A stretch of 64,000 nt of DNA, taken from positions 141,760 to 205,759 of the forward strand of contig NZ_JAUETR010000004.1 in assembly GCF_032484785.1 (NCBI RefSeq). Direction: 5' to 3'. Made by a program: the position numbers and the translations under genes. Source of the stretch: Bradyrhizobium sp. SZCCHNS1050. Lineage in GTDB: Bacteria; Pseudomonadota; Alphaproteobacteria; Rhizobiales; Xanthobacteraceae. The notes below the pieces were generated by a model. That model searched no databases and was not told where the DNA came from. It saw only the letters and a list, made by a program, of their open reading frames with translations. Positions 1 through 8,154 of this stretch are shown here, in pieces. The stretch's first letter is position 1; each line of letters starts with the position of its first letter.

Positions 1-457
1 CGACAGATTGGCGGCGAGAGAAGGCGATGCGGCGCTCGCGCGGCACATGCGGCAGGAAGCGATAGCATTCGACCCACAGGGTCACGGCGGTGAAATGCGC
101 GATCAGCACCAGGTGCCGCCGCTTGGTCTGCGGCGAGCGGATCAGCGGCAGCACCGCCACCACCATCGGAAACAGCCGGATCGCGCTCATCGTGACCGCG
201 ATCGCAGATTGCAGAATGGTCTGGCCGGAGCCGAGCGTGGAGACCAGGATGATCTGCGCTGGACCGGCCCAAACCAGCACCGTGCTCAGGATCGCCCAGA
301 GCATGCTGAAACGGGTATCGTGGGCGAGCGCGCCGATGCCGATGAAGGTGACGAACAGCACCAGTGACAGGATGGTCGCTGACGTCGCGCGCAGCCCCCA
401 GCCGAAGGCGCGCAGTGAACCATGCCATTGCGGCGAATCGAGCGGAGGAAGTGTCAC
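1..457 (-). CDS. AzlC-family branched-chain amino acid permease, 3' end cut by window edge
   Basis: Reading leftwards from a GTG at 457, about 152 residues are visible before the left edge, so the C-terminus is missing. The protein is strongly hydrophobic with several membrane segments. The signatures WAGPAQIILVSTLGSGQT and SAIRLFPMVVAVLPLIR are typical of AzlC, the large subunit of the AzlCD branched-chain amino acid exporter. The GTG start has a poor ribosome-binding site; an in-frame TTG about 60 bases upstream is an alternative. The small partner AzlD, if present, would lie beyond the left edge. AzlC family membership is fairly sure; the substrate is inferred from the family. Confidence 0.72.
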   Translation of the reverse strand, partial: MTLPPLDSPQWHGSLRAFGWGLRATSATILSLVLFVTFIGIGALAHDTRFSMLWAILSTVLVWAGPAQIILVSTLGSGQTILQSAIAVTMSAIRLFPMVVAVLPLIRSPQTKRRHLVLIAHFTAVTLWVECYRFLPHVPRERRIAFSRRQSV

Positions 458-578
458 GGGCGGCCCAGCGGAACGAACCGCGATAAGGCTGGTGAAAGCC
501 GCTCGCGTCAACCGCCATCAGGCGCGCGCGGGTCTGCGTCCGGCGCAGCCATCCCCCACACGCAGCGCTGAGGCAGCT

Positions 579-1604
579 CTATCCGGAGCGATTGCGCAGC
601 ACGAAGCAGGCACCGCCGGCCTCGCGGATCCGACTGCAGAGCGCGTCGGCCTCGGCCCGTGTCTCGGCGCCGATCCGCACCTGGTAGAAGGCGCGGTTGC
701 CGCGCGAGCGCATCACCGACGACAGCAGGCTCGGGTCGCGGTCGCCGATGACCGGGCCAAGCCCCTTGATCGCCCGCGAATACATCGCGAGCGCCTTGTT
801 GCGGTCGAAGCCTGCAGCCAGTTGGACGCCCCAGGGTTTCGCGGCCGACAGCGCCACATGCTGCTCGAGCTCCGTGACGAACGGATTCGGCGCGCGCTTC
901 AACATCGCCATCAGCTGACGACACGAGGTCGGCGGCGGGCTTGGCAGCGTCTTGCCGCCGTTACCGGCGGCCGCCCACTCATCGATCGTGGCTCCCGTGA
1001 TGGCCGAGACGTAGTTGCGGGTCTCCCAGGGCATCTGCCCCTTGCCGGCGAGCCAGTCCTGCACCCGGCGCGGCCCCGCATTGTAGGCCGCCGCCGCGAG
1101 CCCGAGATTGCCGAACTGGTCGCGCAGCTCGGCCAGGAACTGCGCCGACTTCGGCAGCGCCTGAACCGGATCGAACGGATCGAGCAACTGGCGCTCGTTC
1201 GCCGTGCCCGGCATGAACTGCGCGATTCCCTGCGCGCGCTGGCCGTTGCGCGTGACCGGCCCGACTGCATCGCTCTGGAAGCGGCTCTCCTGCCAGATCA
1301 CGCGAGCGAAGAATTCGAGCGGCAGATCATTCGCCTTGGCTGCGGATTCGATCATCAGGCAGATCGCCTCGCGCGTACCGCTCTCCTTGGGCTCCTCGGA
1401 CTTGTTCTCCGAGCCCTCTGCCGCAGCGTCTGCCGGCTTGGCAGCCTCCTGCGGCGAATCCTGCCGGGCGCCGTCCTTCGGATCAGCCGGCACGGCAGCG
1501 TCACGGTCGGAGGCCTGCTCCGCCGCCACGCCGGACAAGGGCATGGTCAGCATCAAGGCAAGGCCGAGACAGGCAATGCGAGCAACCGAAACCATGGAAA
1601 GCAT
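579..1604 (-). CDS. Periplasmic lytic transglycosylase (SLT family) with C-terminal SPOR domain
   Basis: 341 residues. An N-terminal signal peptide (about residues 1-28) is followed by a Glu/Lys/Ala-rich linker and an SLT domain at about 80-230. The catalytic Glu lies in VIWQESRF (E106); the goose-lysozyme-like motifs QGIAQFMPGTA and AAAAYNAGP follow. The last 70 residues (AFYQVRIGAETRAEADALC) look like a SPOR domain, which binds denuded septal glycan. The enzyme is expected to cleave peptidoglycan with formation of 1,6-anhydro ends. Start chosen at 1604; ATG 1595 is equally possible and neither has a strong Shine-Dalgarno. Divergent from the reductase gene at 1737. Confidence 0.87.
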   Translation of the reverse strand: MLSMVSVARIACLGLALMLTMPLSGVAAEQASDRDAAVPADPKDGARQDSPQEAAKPADAAAEGSENKSEEPKESGTREAICLMIESAAKANDLPLEFFARVIWQESRFQSDAVGPVTRNGQRAQGIAQFMPGTANERQLLDPFDPVQALPKSAQFLAELRDQFGNLGLAAAAYNAGPRRVQDWLAGKGQMPWETRNYVSAITGATIDEWAAAGNGGKTLPSPPPTSCRQLMAMLKRAPNPFVTELEQHVALSAAKPWGVQLAAGFDRNKALAMYSRAIKGLGPVIGDRDPSLLSSVMRSRGNRAFYQVRIGAETRAEADALCSRIREAGGACFVLRNRSG

Positions 1605-1736
1605 CGTGAGCGCGGTGCAATGGTTGAATTCTGCCGACAGACAAAGCCCAGGACCATGCGGGGTTCCACCGCGCGGCGCCTTGACACAGCGAACGAGCCG
1701 GCTAGCAATCCCCGAGTGCCGCAGGGAGCGCGACGG

Positions 1737-2672
1737 ATGACCGCACCGACCGACGACAGACTCGGCTTCGCGCCCGAAAGCGATGCGCCATTGTCCTACA
1801 TGGCGCGCACGCGCGACTACTATCTCGCGATCGGCTATGACACGCCCTATCGCTGGGCTCACTACACGTCGGCGCCGTTCCATCCCTTGCGCAAGCCGCT
1901 CGCGCAGTCGCGCGTCACCGTCGTCACCACGGCCGCGCCTTTCGATCCCGCCAAAGGCGATCAAGGCCCCGGCGCGCCCTATAATGGCGGCGCCAAGTTC
2001 TACGCCGTCTATGACGGCGACACGTCGGCGCAGCACGACCTGCGCATTTCCCACATCGCCTATGATCGCGCGCACACCTCGGCCGAGGATTCCGGCACCT
2101 GGTTTCCGCTGCCACAGCTCCTAAGGCTGGCAGGTGAAGGCCGCATCGGCGCGGTCGGACCGCGCTTCTTCGGCGCGCCGACCAATCGCAGCCACCGCGT
2201 CACGATCGAGACCGATGCGCCGGAGATTCTCGCGCGCTGCCGCGCCGACGAGATCGACGCCGTCGTGCTGGTGCCGAACTGTCCGGTGTGCCACCAGACC
2301 GTGAGCCTGGTGGCACGGCATCTCGAAGCGAACGGCGTCGCAACCGTCGTCATGGGCTGCGCCAAGGACATCGTCGAGCACGCCGCCGCGCCGCGCTTCC
2401 TGTTCTCGGATTTTCCGCTGGGCAATTCCGCCGGCAAGCCGCACGACGCGGCCTCGCAGGCCTTCACGCTCGAGTTGGCTTTGCGTGTCCTCGAGAGTTC
2501 ACCAGCCGCACGCACGACCGTGCAATCGCCTTTGCACTGGAGCGACGATCACGGCTGGAAGCGCGACTACAGCAATCCGGCCATGCTCGCGCCGGACGAG
2601 CTGGCGCGGCGGCGCGCCGAGTTCGATGCGCAGAAGGCGATCGCGCGGCAGGTTCGTGGAAAGCAGGTGTGA
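1737..2672 (+). CDS. Glycine/sarcosine/betaine/proline reductase selenoprotein B-like protein
   Basis: 311 residues. The start ATG has a gcaggga sequence upstream. The sequence resembles the B-subunit family of clostridial glycine and D-proline reductases, with a central LVPNCPVCHQTVS segment (C182, C185) and a following V-x-T-V-V-M-G-C segment. Clostridial members use selenocysteine near such a site; here only cysteines and no in-frame TGA are seen, so this is a cysteine version. No partner reductase subunits lie nearby. Aerobic proteobacteria carry such orphans with unknown role; a redox or reductase-type function is inference. Confidence 0.7.
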   Translation: MTAPTDDRLGFAPESDAPLSYMARTRDYYLAIGYDTPYRWAHYTSAPFHPLRKPLAQSRVTVVTTAAPFDPAKGDQGPGAPYNGGAKFYAVYDGDTSAQHDLRISHIAYDRAHTSAEDSGTWFPLPQLLRLAGEGRIGAVGPRFFGAPTNRSHRVTIETDAPEILARCRADEIDAVVLVPNCPVCHQTVSLVARHLEANGVATVVMGCAKDIVEHAAAPRFLFSDFPLGNSAGKPHDAASQAFTLELALRVLESSPAARTTVQSPLHWSDDHGWKRDYSNPAMLAPDELARRRAEFDAQKAIARQVRGKQV

Positions 2673-2786
2673 AAGCCACACTCGCGCGAAACTCGCCCGG
2701 GAATTTCTTCGGATAATGCTGATTGCGCTTGCCGTCCCGCTCCAGTTGCGCTTGAGTTCCCCCGGGTTTGAAGGGGGCAGTACCAA

Positions 2787-3248
2787 ATGAGAGTTGTAGC
2801 GTTGGTGGCGCTGTGCGCCGCGCTGGGAGGCTGCGCGTCCGTAACGCGGGGTACAACCGAGACGATCAGTGTCGCGTCGACGCCGTCCGGGGCCGAAGCC
2901 ACGATCGCCGGTCTCGAAGCGCCGATGACCTGCACGACGCCCTGCTCGTTCGTCGCCAAACGCAATGCCGACATCTCCGTCACCATCGAAAAACCGGGCT
3001 ACGAGACCCAGATCATCCCGTTGACCAAGGACATCCCGGCGACCGGCGCGGCCGGCTTCGCCGGCAACATCCTGGCGGGCGGCCTGATCGGCATGGGTGT
3101 GGACGCAGCGACGGGCGCGGCGACCGACCACAAGCCGAACCCGGTGATCGTCACCTTGCAGCCGCGCATGGCGGCGCCGGCAGGCCGTCCGCAGCGGCCG
3201 CCGCGGCGGTCGGCCCCGCCGCCGGCACAACCGGAGGCCGGGACCTAG
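2787..3248 (+). CDS. PEGA-domain-like lipoprotein
   Basis: 153 residues. The N-terminus is a lipoprotein signal with lipobox ALGGC (Cys at about 16). Residues 28-80 resemble a PEGA-type beta domain (STPSGAEATIAGLEAPMTCT, then VTIEKPGYETQ). A glycine-rich, zipper-like stretch follows (AGGLIGMGVDAATGA, about 93-113), then a Pro/Arg tail. Glycine zippers are common in small envelope lipoproteins and may insert in or pack against membrane. Start chosen after the purine-rich gaaggggg sequence. Function unknown; probably an outer-membrane-attached envelope protein. Confidence 0.72.
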   Translation: MRVVALVALCAALGGCASVTRGTTETISVASTPSGAEATIAGLEAPMTCTTPCSFVAKRNADISVTIEKPGYETQIIPLTKDIPATGAAGFAGNILAGGLIGMGVDAATGAATDHKPNPVIVTLQPRMAAPAGRPQRPPRRSAPPPAQPEAGT

Positions 3249-3263
3249 CGCCCGCCAAGCCTG

Positions 3264-4280
3264 TCAGCCAGCCGCCGATGGCGCCTCGCCGGGAGTGACC
3301 GTGTCGACCGGCAACGCAAACTGCTCGACCCGGTTGAGCGGCTTCTTGTTGAGCAGCAGCCGGGTGACGTCGGGGCGCGAATAGTGTCCCGCCGGATCGG
3401 CGGCATTCTTGGCGATGCCGATCATGCCCAAATCGATCTCGGCGATCAGCAGGCCTTCCTGCTCCGGCGGCAGCTTCTCGGCGAGCGAAGAGCCGTCCGG
3501 ACCAAAGATCGCGGCGTGGCCGCCGCCGACATGCAGCAGCGCGTGCTTGTCGGGCCGGTCACACAGTTCGTCGATCATCGCCTGCGAGACGGTGGCGCAC
3601 GGCGCCAGCACGAAGCACGAGCCCTCGACCGCATAGACGCGCGAGGCGGCGTTGTTGACCTCGGCGCCGAGCGCCGGCGCGAACGGATCGTACAGCGAGA
3701 AGCTCGGCCACGCCGCGACATGCACCTGCTCGTTCTGCGCGTACATCGCGTATTTCGACAGCGGCTGCAGATGCTCCCAGCAGCACAGCGCACCGATCCG
3801 GCCGATGTCAGGCCGGTCGTGCACGGCGAGATCGCTGCCGTCGCCCTCGCCATAGACGGTGCGCTCAGCATGGGTCGGCCGCAGCTTGCGGCGCCTGGCG
3901 ATGGTCTCGCCGTCCGGGCCGATCAGCCATTGCGCGATGTACAGGCTGCCGCCGTCGCGCTCGGACAGTCCCAGCACGGCCGTGAGCCTGGCCTTGCGCA
4001 CGACAGCCCGCAGCGCCTCGGCCTGCGGGCTGTCGTAGGCCAGCGAATTGTCGAAATAGCGCTGCACGAAGCCACGGCCGATGCACCAGGCCGGCGAGTC
4101 CATCCAGATGTGCCAGGGATAGCCGGGGATGAAGACCTCCGGAAACGCGATCAGCTTGGCGCCCTTGTCGGCCGCGTCCTCGATCAGGGCGATGGTCTTC
4201 TTGATCGAGGCGTCCAGGTCGAGCCAGGCCGGCGCCGCCTGCACCACCGCCACCTTGTATTTCGGATGTGCCAGTCCCAT
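3264..4280 (-). CDS. Aliphatic nitrilase / carbon-nitrogen hydrolase
   Basis: 338 residues, the normal length for nitrilases. The triad is visible: E48 in FPEVFIPGYPWHIW, K132 in RRRKLRPTHAER and C167 in ALCCWEHLQPL. The IPGYPW and CWEH contexts point to true nitrilases (nitrile to carboxylic acid plus ammonia) rather than amidases or carbamoylases. Start 4280 is preceded by a good GGAG site. A divergent AraC regulator starts at 4474, and nitrilase genes next to AraC regulators are a known arrangement, so substrate-induced control is likely. Natural substrate not predictable. Confidence 0.9.
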   Translation of the reverse strand: MGLAHPKYKVAVVQAAPAWLDLDASIKKTIALIEDAADKGAKLIAFPEVFIPGYPWHIWMDSPAWCIGRGFVQRYFDNSLAYDSPQAEALRAVVRKARLTAVLGLSERDGGSLYIAQWLIGPDGETIARRRKLRPTHAERTVYGEGDGSDLAVHDRPDIGRIGALCCWEHLQPLSKYAMYAQNEQVHVAAWPSFSLYDPFAPALGAEVNNAASRVYAVEGSCFVLAPCATVSQAMIDELCDRPDKHALLHVGGGHAAIFGPDGSSLAEKLPPEQEGLLIAEIDLGMIGIAKNAADPAGHYSRPDVTRLLLNKKPLNRVEQFALPVDTVTPGEAPSAAG

Positions 4281-4473
4281 CGCTGCTGCTCCCTGATGCC
4301 CGTGCGCGGCGGTGGCGCCGCGACCGGGCCAACTATTGACGCCAGCCGGCTTTCGCGCTCGTCTCCCACGGAACGAAAATTCGACTACGGCCGAGGCGAA
4401 GACCCCGGCCGGGCCCGGAATTTGCTGCATTGCCACAGATCAAGCCGGCACAGGTGCAGGGGGAGACGGAGCG

Positions 4474-5430
4474 ATGCCGATCCTGTTCACCACCGACGGA
4501 AGCCCGGACCACCGCCGGCTGGCGCGGTGGCAGGACATCGTCTGCGACGTCTATGTCGGGCTCGACTGTACGTCCGATCTCGGCAGCGCGTTTCGCGGCT
4601 CGGTGACCCACACCGCGTTGGGACGGGCTGTCTGCTCCGAGGTTGCCTCGGACCGGCAGCGCGTGCACCGGACCTCGCAGCGGATCTCCCGGGCGGATGC
4701 CGACTTCGTTCTCGTCGCATTCGGACGTGAGGGAATCGGCGGCGTCGTCCAGGATGGCCGCGACACCGTGATCCGGCCCGGCGAGTTCGCGATCTACGAC
4801 ACGACCCGCCCGTATGAGCTGCAGTTCGACGCCGCGTTCAAGCAGATCGTGTTCAAGCTCCCGCGCGAGATGCTGCAGCGCCGGATCGGCCCGACGGAGA
4901 CCGTGACGGCGATCAGCTTCGGCCCCGACAGCCCGCTCCAGCCCCTTGCCCATGAGTTCATCGTCAGGCTCTGCGAACGCGCCGAGCACATCGGCCCCGA
5001 GCATGCCGAACCTCTGGCCAACCAGGCCGCCGACCTGCTCGCCATGACCTTGGCCGAGCGGCTGCGCGCACAACCCCTGCCCGCCTCGAGCCATCGCGCA
5101 ACGCTGCTCTATCGGATCAAGGCGCACATCCGCACCCGACTATCCGACGCCGGCCTCTCACTGCCGGAGATCGCACGCGAGCTCGGGCTATCGACGCGCT
5201 ACGTCAATGATCTGTTCTCGGACGAGGAGACGTCGTTCCAACGCTTCGTGCTGGCCGAGCGGCTCAAGCAGTGCCGGCGCGATCTCGGCTCGCCGATGCT
5301 GGCGCATCGTCAGATCAGCGAGATCGCGTTTTGCTGGGGCTTCAATGACCTCTCGCATTTCGGCCGCGTGTTCCGCGAGCAGTTCGGCCTGTCGCCACGC
5401 GAGTGGCGGCGCAGCGCCGTAAAGCGCTGA
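4474..5430 (+). CDS. AraC-family transcriptional regulator beside the nitrilase
   Basis: 318 residues. Residues 1-200 form an AraC-binding-like (AraC_binding_2 type) ligand domain; about 210-315 carry the two helix-turn-helix motifs (LPEIARELGLSTRYVNDLF and IAFCWGFNDLSHFGRVF) ending FGLSPREWRR, typical of AraC/XylS proteins. The ATG at 4474 follows a gggagacgg ribosome site. It is divergent from the nitrilase at 3264-4280 with a 193 bp shared upstream region, so it probably activates that gene and may control itself. Confidence 0.88.
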   Translation: MPILFTTDGSPDHRRLARWQDIVCDVYVGLDCTSDLGSAFRGSVTHTALGRAVCSEVASDRQRVHRTSQRISRADADFVLVAFGREGIGGVVQDGRDTVIRPGEFAIYDTTRPYELQFDAAFKQIVFKLPREMLQRRIGPTETVTAISFGPDSPLQPLAHEFIVRLCERAEHIGPEHAEPLANQAADLLAMTLAERLRAQPLPASSHRATLLYRIKAHIRTRLSDAGLSLPEIARELGLSTRYVNDLFSDEETSFQRFVLAERLKQCRRDLGSPMLAHRQISEIAFCWGFNDLSHFGRVFREQFGLSPREWRRSAVKR

Positions 5431-5508
5431 GCTGGCCGCAACGCGCCCGCCTCACGCGCCTCGTGGCGCTGTTCGCGCCCTCGGCTTGTGCGCGGTGGCG
5501 CCCTGCCG

Positions 5509-6393
5509 TCAGCGCGGCGGATCGGCGCGCAAGGCGTCGACCAGCCAGTCACGAAAGGCAAGCATGCCGGACGTCGGTTCTTTCGACTTCAACCAGGTCA
5601 GCCAATAAGAACCGGCGGCGACCCCAGCCGCAAACGGCCGGACCAGCCGACCCGTCTCGAGCTCGCAGTTGAACATGGCGATCGGAACCAGGCCAACGCC
5701 GACGCCGCGCGCGGCCGCTTCGGCCATCGCGACGGAGCTGTCGAAGATCGGCCCCTGGATCATCGGGCATGGAGCGCCCGCGACTGCAAACCATAATGGC
5801 CATTCCTCGGCGCGATACGACCGCAGGAGATTTTCGCCCGCGAGGTCCGACGGCGCGCGCAGACGACTCGCGACATCGGGATGACAGACGGGCGACAGCG
5901 GGGCAGACATCAGATGGATGGCCTCAGTGCCGTGCCAGGATCCGTCGCCGAAGCGAAGCGCGATGTCGAGCCCGTCTCCGGCGATATCGATGCGGTTGTT
6001 GTTGGTGAGGAGGCGCAGGTCGATATGGGGGTGCGCATCTCGAAAACCGTCGAGGCGTTGCAACAGCCATCCCGTTGCAAAGGTGCCGACACAGCCGACG
6101 GTCACGACCTCGCGGGTTCCCTTCGCTTCGATGCGATCGATCGCGCCGCTGATGCGACTGAACGCATCGTTGAGGACGGGAAACAGAGCCAGGGCTTCGT
6201 CAGTCAACGTGAGGCCACGCGGCAGGCGCCGGAACAGGTGAGCGCCCAACATCTGCTCGAGCTGTTTCACCTGGTGACTGATCGCGGTCTGCGTGACCCT
6301 GAGCTCCAAGCCTGCCTTGGTGAAGCTCAGATGCCGGGCGGATGCTTCGAAGGCCCGCAAGGCGTTCAAAGGGAGATGGCTGCGGATGGGCAT
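5509..6393 (-). CDS. LysR-family regulator of AmpR/GcvA type
   Basis: 294 residues. Winged HTH at the N-terminus (LRAFEASARHLSFTKAGLEL then AISHQVKQLEQ), followed by a LysR substrate-binding domain with the GVGVGLVP motif near 230. The N-terminal pattern LPLNALRAFEAS is typical of the GcvA/AmpR subgroup. Start ATG 6393 is preferred over an in-frame TTG at 6402. It is divergent from a class A beta-lactamase with less than 100 bp between starts, the classical arrangement for AmpR-type control of beta-lactamase in response to cell-wall muropeptides. Induction is inferred from arrangement. Confidence 0.88.
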   Translation of the reverse strand: MPIRSHLPLNALRAFEASARHLSFTKAGLELRVTQTAISHQVKQLEQMLGAHLFRRLPRGLTLTDEALALFPVLNDAFSRISGAIDRIEAKGTREVVTVGCVGTFATGWLLQRLDGFRDAHPHIDLRLLTNNNRIDIAGDGLDIALRFGDGSWHGTEAIHLMSAPLSPVCHPDVASRLRAPSDLAGENLLRSYRAEEWPLWFAVAGAPCPMIQGPIFDSSVAMAEAAARGVGVGLVPIAMFNCELETGRLVRPFAAGVAAGSYWLTWLKSKEPTSGMLAFRDWLVDALRADPPR

Positions 6394-6487
6394 GATGACC
6401 AAGTTCTGCTCATGGCTCGACGAATAAATGATCGTTTGTCAGTCGTCACCTCGTTCGGCAGGTTCGCGCAGTCACTGGAGAATGAAC

Positions 6488-7387
6488 ATGCTGACGAGAC
6501 GGCATCTGGGTTTTGGAATCCTCGGGATGGCGGCTGCGGCGAGCGGGCTGCCATCACCTGCGGCGAAGGCGGCGGCCGACCGAAGGGCGCATCTGGAAGG
6601 GGAACTCGCCCGCATCGAGCGCGAGAGCCTCGGACGGCTCGGCATCGCCGTCCTCGACTCCGAAAGCGGGTTCGAGGCGGGCCTGCGCTCGGCCGAGCGC
6701 TTTCCGATGTGCAGCACGTTCAAGTGTCTGGCTTCCGCGGCTGTCCTGAAGCGCGCCGACGCCGGCGAACTGCATCTCGACACGCGCGTCCCGTTCGAGG
6801 CGAAGGATCTCGTAACATATTCGCCGGTGACCAAGGAGCACGTCGGCCGCGGCATGACACTCGCCGAGCTCTGCGAAGCTGCGCTCACCCAGAGCGACAA
6901 CACCGCGGGAAATCTCCTGTTGCGGCAGATCGGCGGTCCTGCGGGTTTGACGCGTTTTGCCCGATCGATCGGCGACGAGATCAGCCGCCTGGACCGCTGG
7001 GAAATTGAGCTCAACGAGGCGCTGGCCGACGACCCTCGCGACACGACCAGTCCGGCCGCCATGCTACAGAACCTGCGCCGCGTGCTCCTTGGCGAGGTCT
7101 TGTCGACGAATATGCGCCAGCGATTGACGGACTGGATGATCGCCAACAAGACCGGCGACACTCGGCTTCGCGCCGGTGTGCCGCGTGACTGGCGCGTCGC
7201 CGACAAGACGGGCGCTGGGGACCGCGGCACGACCAACGACATCGGCATTCTCTGGCCCCCGGGCCGCAAACCGGTTCTGGTCACGGCCTATCTGACTGGT
7301 TCACAGGCGTCTCCCGAGGATCGCAACGCAACGATCGCGAAAGTCGCGCGGGCGGTTGCAGACGTCGTGATGGGACAGGCTGGGTAG
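6488..7387 (+). CDS. Class A beta-lactamase with Tat-type signal
   Basis: 299 residues. All class A motifs are present: STFK (S76, K79), SDN (136-138), the omega-loop E172 in RWEIELNEA and KTG (240-242). The N-terminus MLTRRHLGFGILGMAAAASG has a twin-arginine motif before the hydrophobic core, suggesting export by Tat. Of two nearby ATGs (6482, 6488) the second is spaced seven bases from GGAG and gives the cleaner signal peptide. It hydrolyses beta-lactams in the periplasm; the spectrum cannot be read from sequence. Probably an intrinsic chromosomal gene controlled by the divergent LysR protein. Confidence 0.93.
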   Translation: MLTRRHLGFGILGMAAAASGLPSPAAKAAADRRAHLEGELARIERESLGRLGIAVLDSESGFEAGLRSAERFPMCSTFKCLASAAVLKRADAGELHLDTRVPFEAKDLVTYSPVTKEHVGRGMTLAELCEAALTQSDNTAGNLLLRQIGGPAGLTRFARSIGDEISRLDRWEIELNEALADDPRDTTSPAAMLQNLRRVLLGEVLSTNMRQRLTDWMIANKTGDTRLRAGVPRDWRVADKTGAGDRGTTNDIGILWPPGRKPVLVTAYLTGSQASPEDRNATIAKVARAVADVVMGQAG

Positions 7388-7528
7388 TTCCAGCATCCGG
7401 CTTCCGAGCCCCTCCGGAAGCCGGACATCAGACCCAAGATGTTCGCCATGGCGGCGCAACGATTGGGCAGGCTAAGCTGCGGCCGGCCCACGTCATCGGA
7501 ATGTGCGGCCGCTGCCGGGATCGATCCG

Positions 7529-7690
7529 ATGCGCCGCTTTGCCATGAAGGCCCTGTTCTCCCTGCTGACCTTGCAGCGGGACGACGAGACACAGCTGCGC
7601 TGGGACCGGATCGTCCTGATCGGCTCGACCCTGGTGACGATCGGGCTGATCGCCCTATATGCCTATAGCAAGGCCGAGGGCCGCTGGTAG
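7529..7690 (+). CDS. Small single-span membrane protein, hypothetical
   Basis: 53 residues from the ATG at 7529 (48 from the ATG at 7544). A charged N-terminal half (LQRDDETQLRWDR) is followed by one clear membrane helix (IVLIGSTLVTIGLIALYAY) and a short charged tail. No family recognised. It lies 30 bp ahead of a small cytochrome c gene on the same strand, so the two may be co-transcribed. Whether it is translated is uncertain, but the hydropathy pattern is much better than random. Confidence 0.5.
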   Translation: MRRFAMKALFSLLTLQRDDETQLRWDRIVLIGSTLVTIGLIALYAYSKAEGRW

Positions 7691-7719
7691 CCGGGCGCAA
7701 GACACGCGAGAACGAGTTC

Positions 7720-8058
7720 ATGAGACGACGAATGGGGTCCGCCTGCCTGCTGCTGGCGTTCGCGTCGACCGCCAGCCATGCGCTGGACAGCGAGCAGAAG
7801 CGTGGAAAAGCGCTCTTGCAAAGCCTTTGCAGCCGATGCCATGCGGTAGGTCTCACAGGCGCCAGCCGGCACCCCGACGCGCCCCCGTTCAGGACCTTCG
7901 GTGACAGCAAGCTCTACGACGAGGATTTCGCCCAGCGGCTGCAGGCCGGCCTGTCGACCATTCACAAGGACATGCCGAGCTTCCAGTTCGATCGCGCCGA
8001 GGCGGAGGCCGCGGTCAATTACCTCAAGGCGATCCAGGTCCGCCCCAAACGGCGGTGA
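7720..8058 (+). CDS. Small exported cytochrome c (class I, monoheme)
   Basis: 112 residues. Signal peptide with cleavage near SHA-LDS (about residue 22), a single heme-binding CSRCH at about 37-41 and a likely axial methionine in KDMPSFQF. The final helix AEAAVNYLKAIQ matches the C-terminal helix of class I cytochromes c. It is a soluble periplasmic electron carrier or a small redox domain; no oxidase or dehydrogenase partner lies beside it apart from the small membrane protein upstream. Confidence 0.85.
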   Translation: MRRRMGSACLLLAFASTASHALDSEQKRGKALLQSLCSRCHAVGLTGASRHPDAPPFRTFGDSKLYDEDFAQRLQAGLSTIHKDMPSFQFDRAEAEAAVNYLKAIQVRPKRR

Positions 8059-8154
8059 CGCGCCGGCGCGCTCCGCTGGCGTGAAACGGGACTTGTACGG
8101 CCCGGTTGCCCGTTCCCGTTCATTGTCCGCGGCCCGGCTGCGACCGGAGCCCGC

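Noticed and set aside
90..1736. Very long plus-strand open frame upstream of the reductase gene
   Set aside because: It is a high-GC shadow of the AzlC and transglycosylase genes on the opposite strand; the real gene starts at ATG 1737 with a ribosome site.
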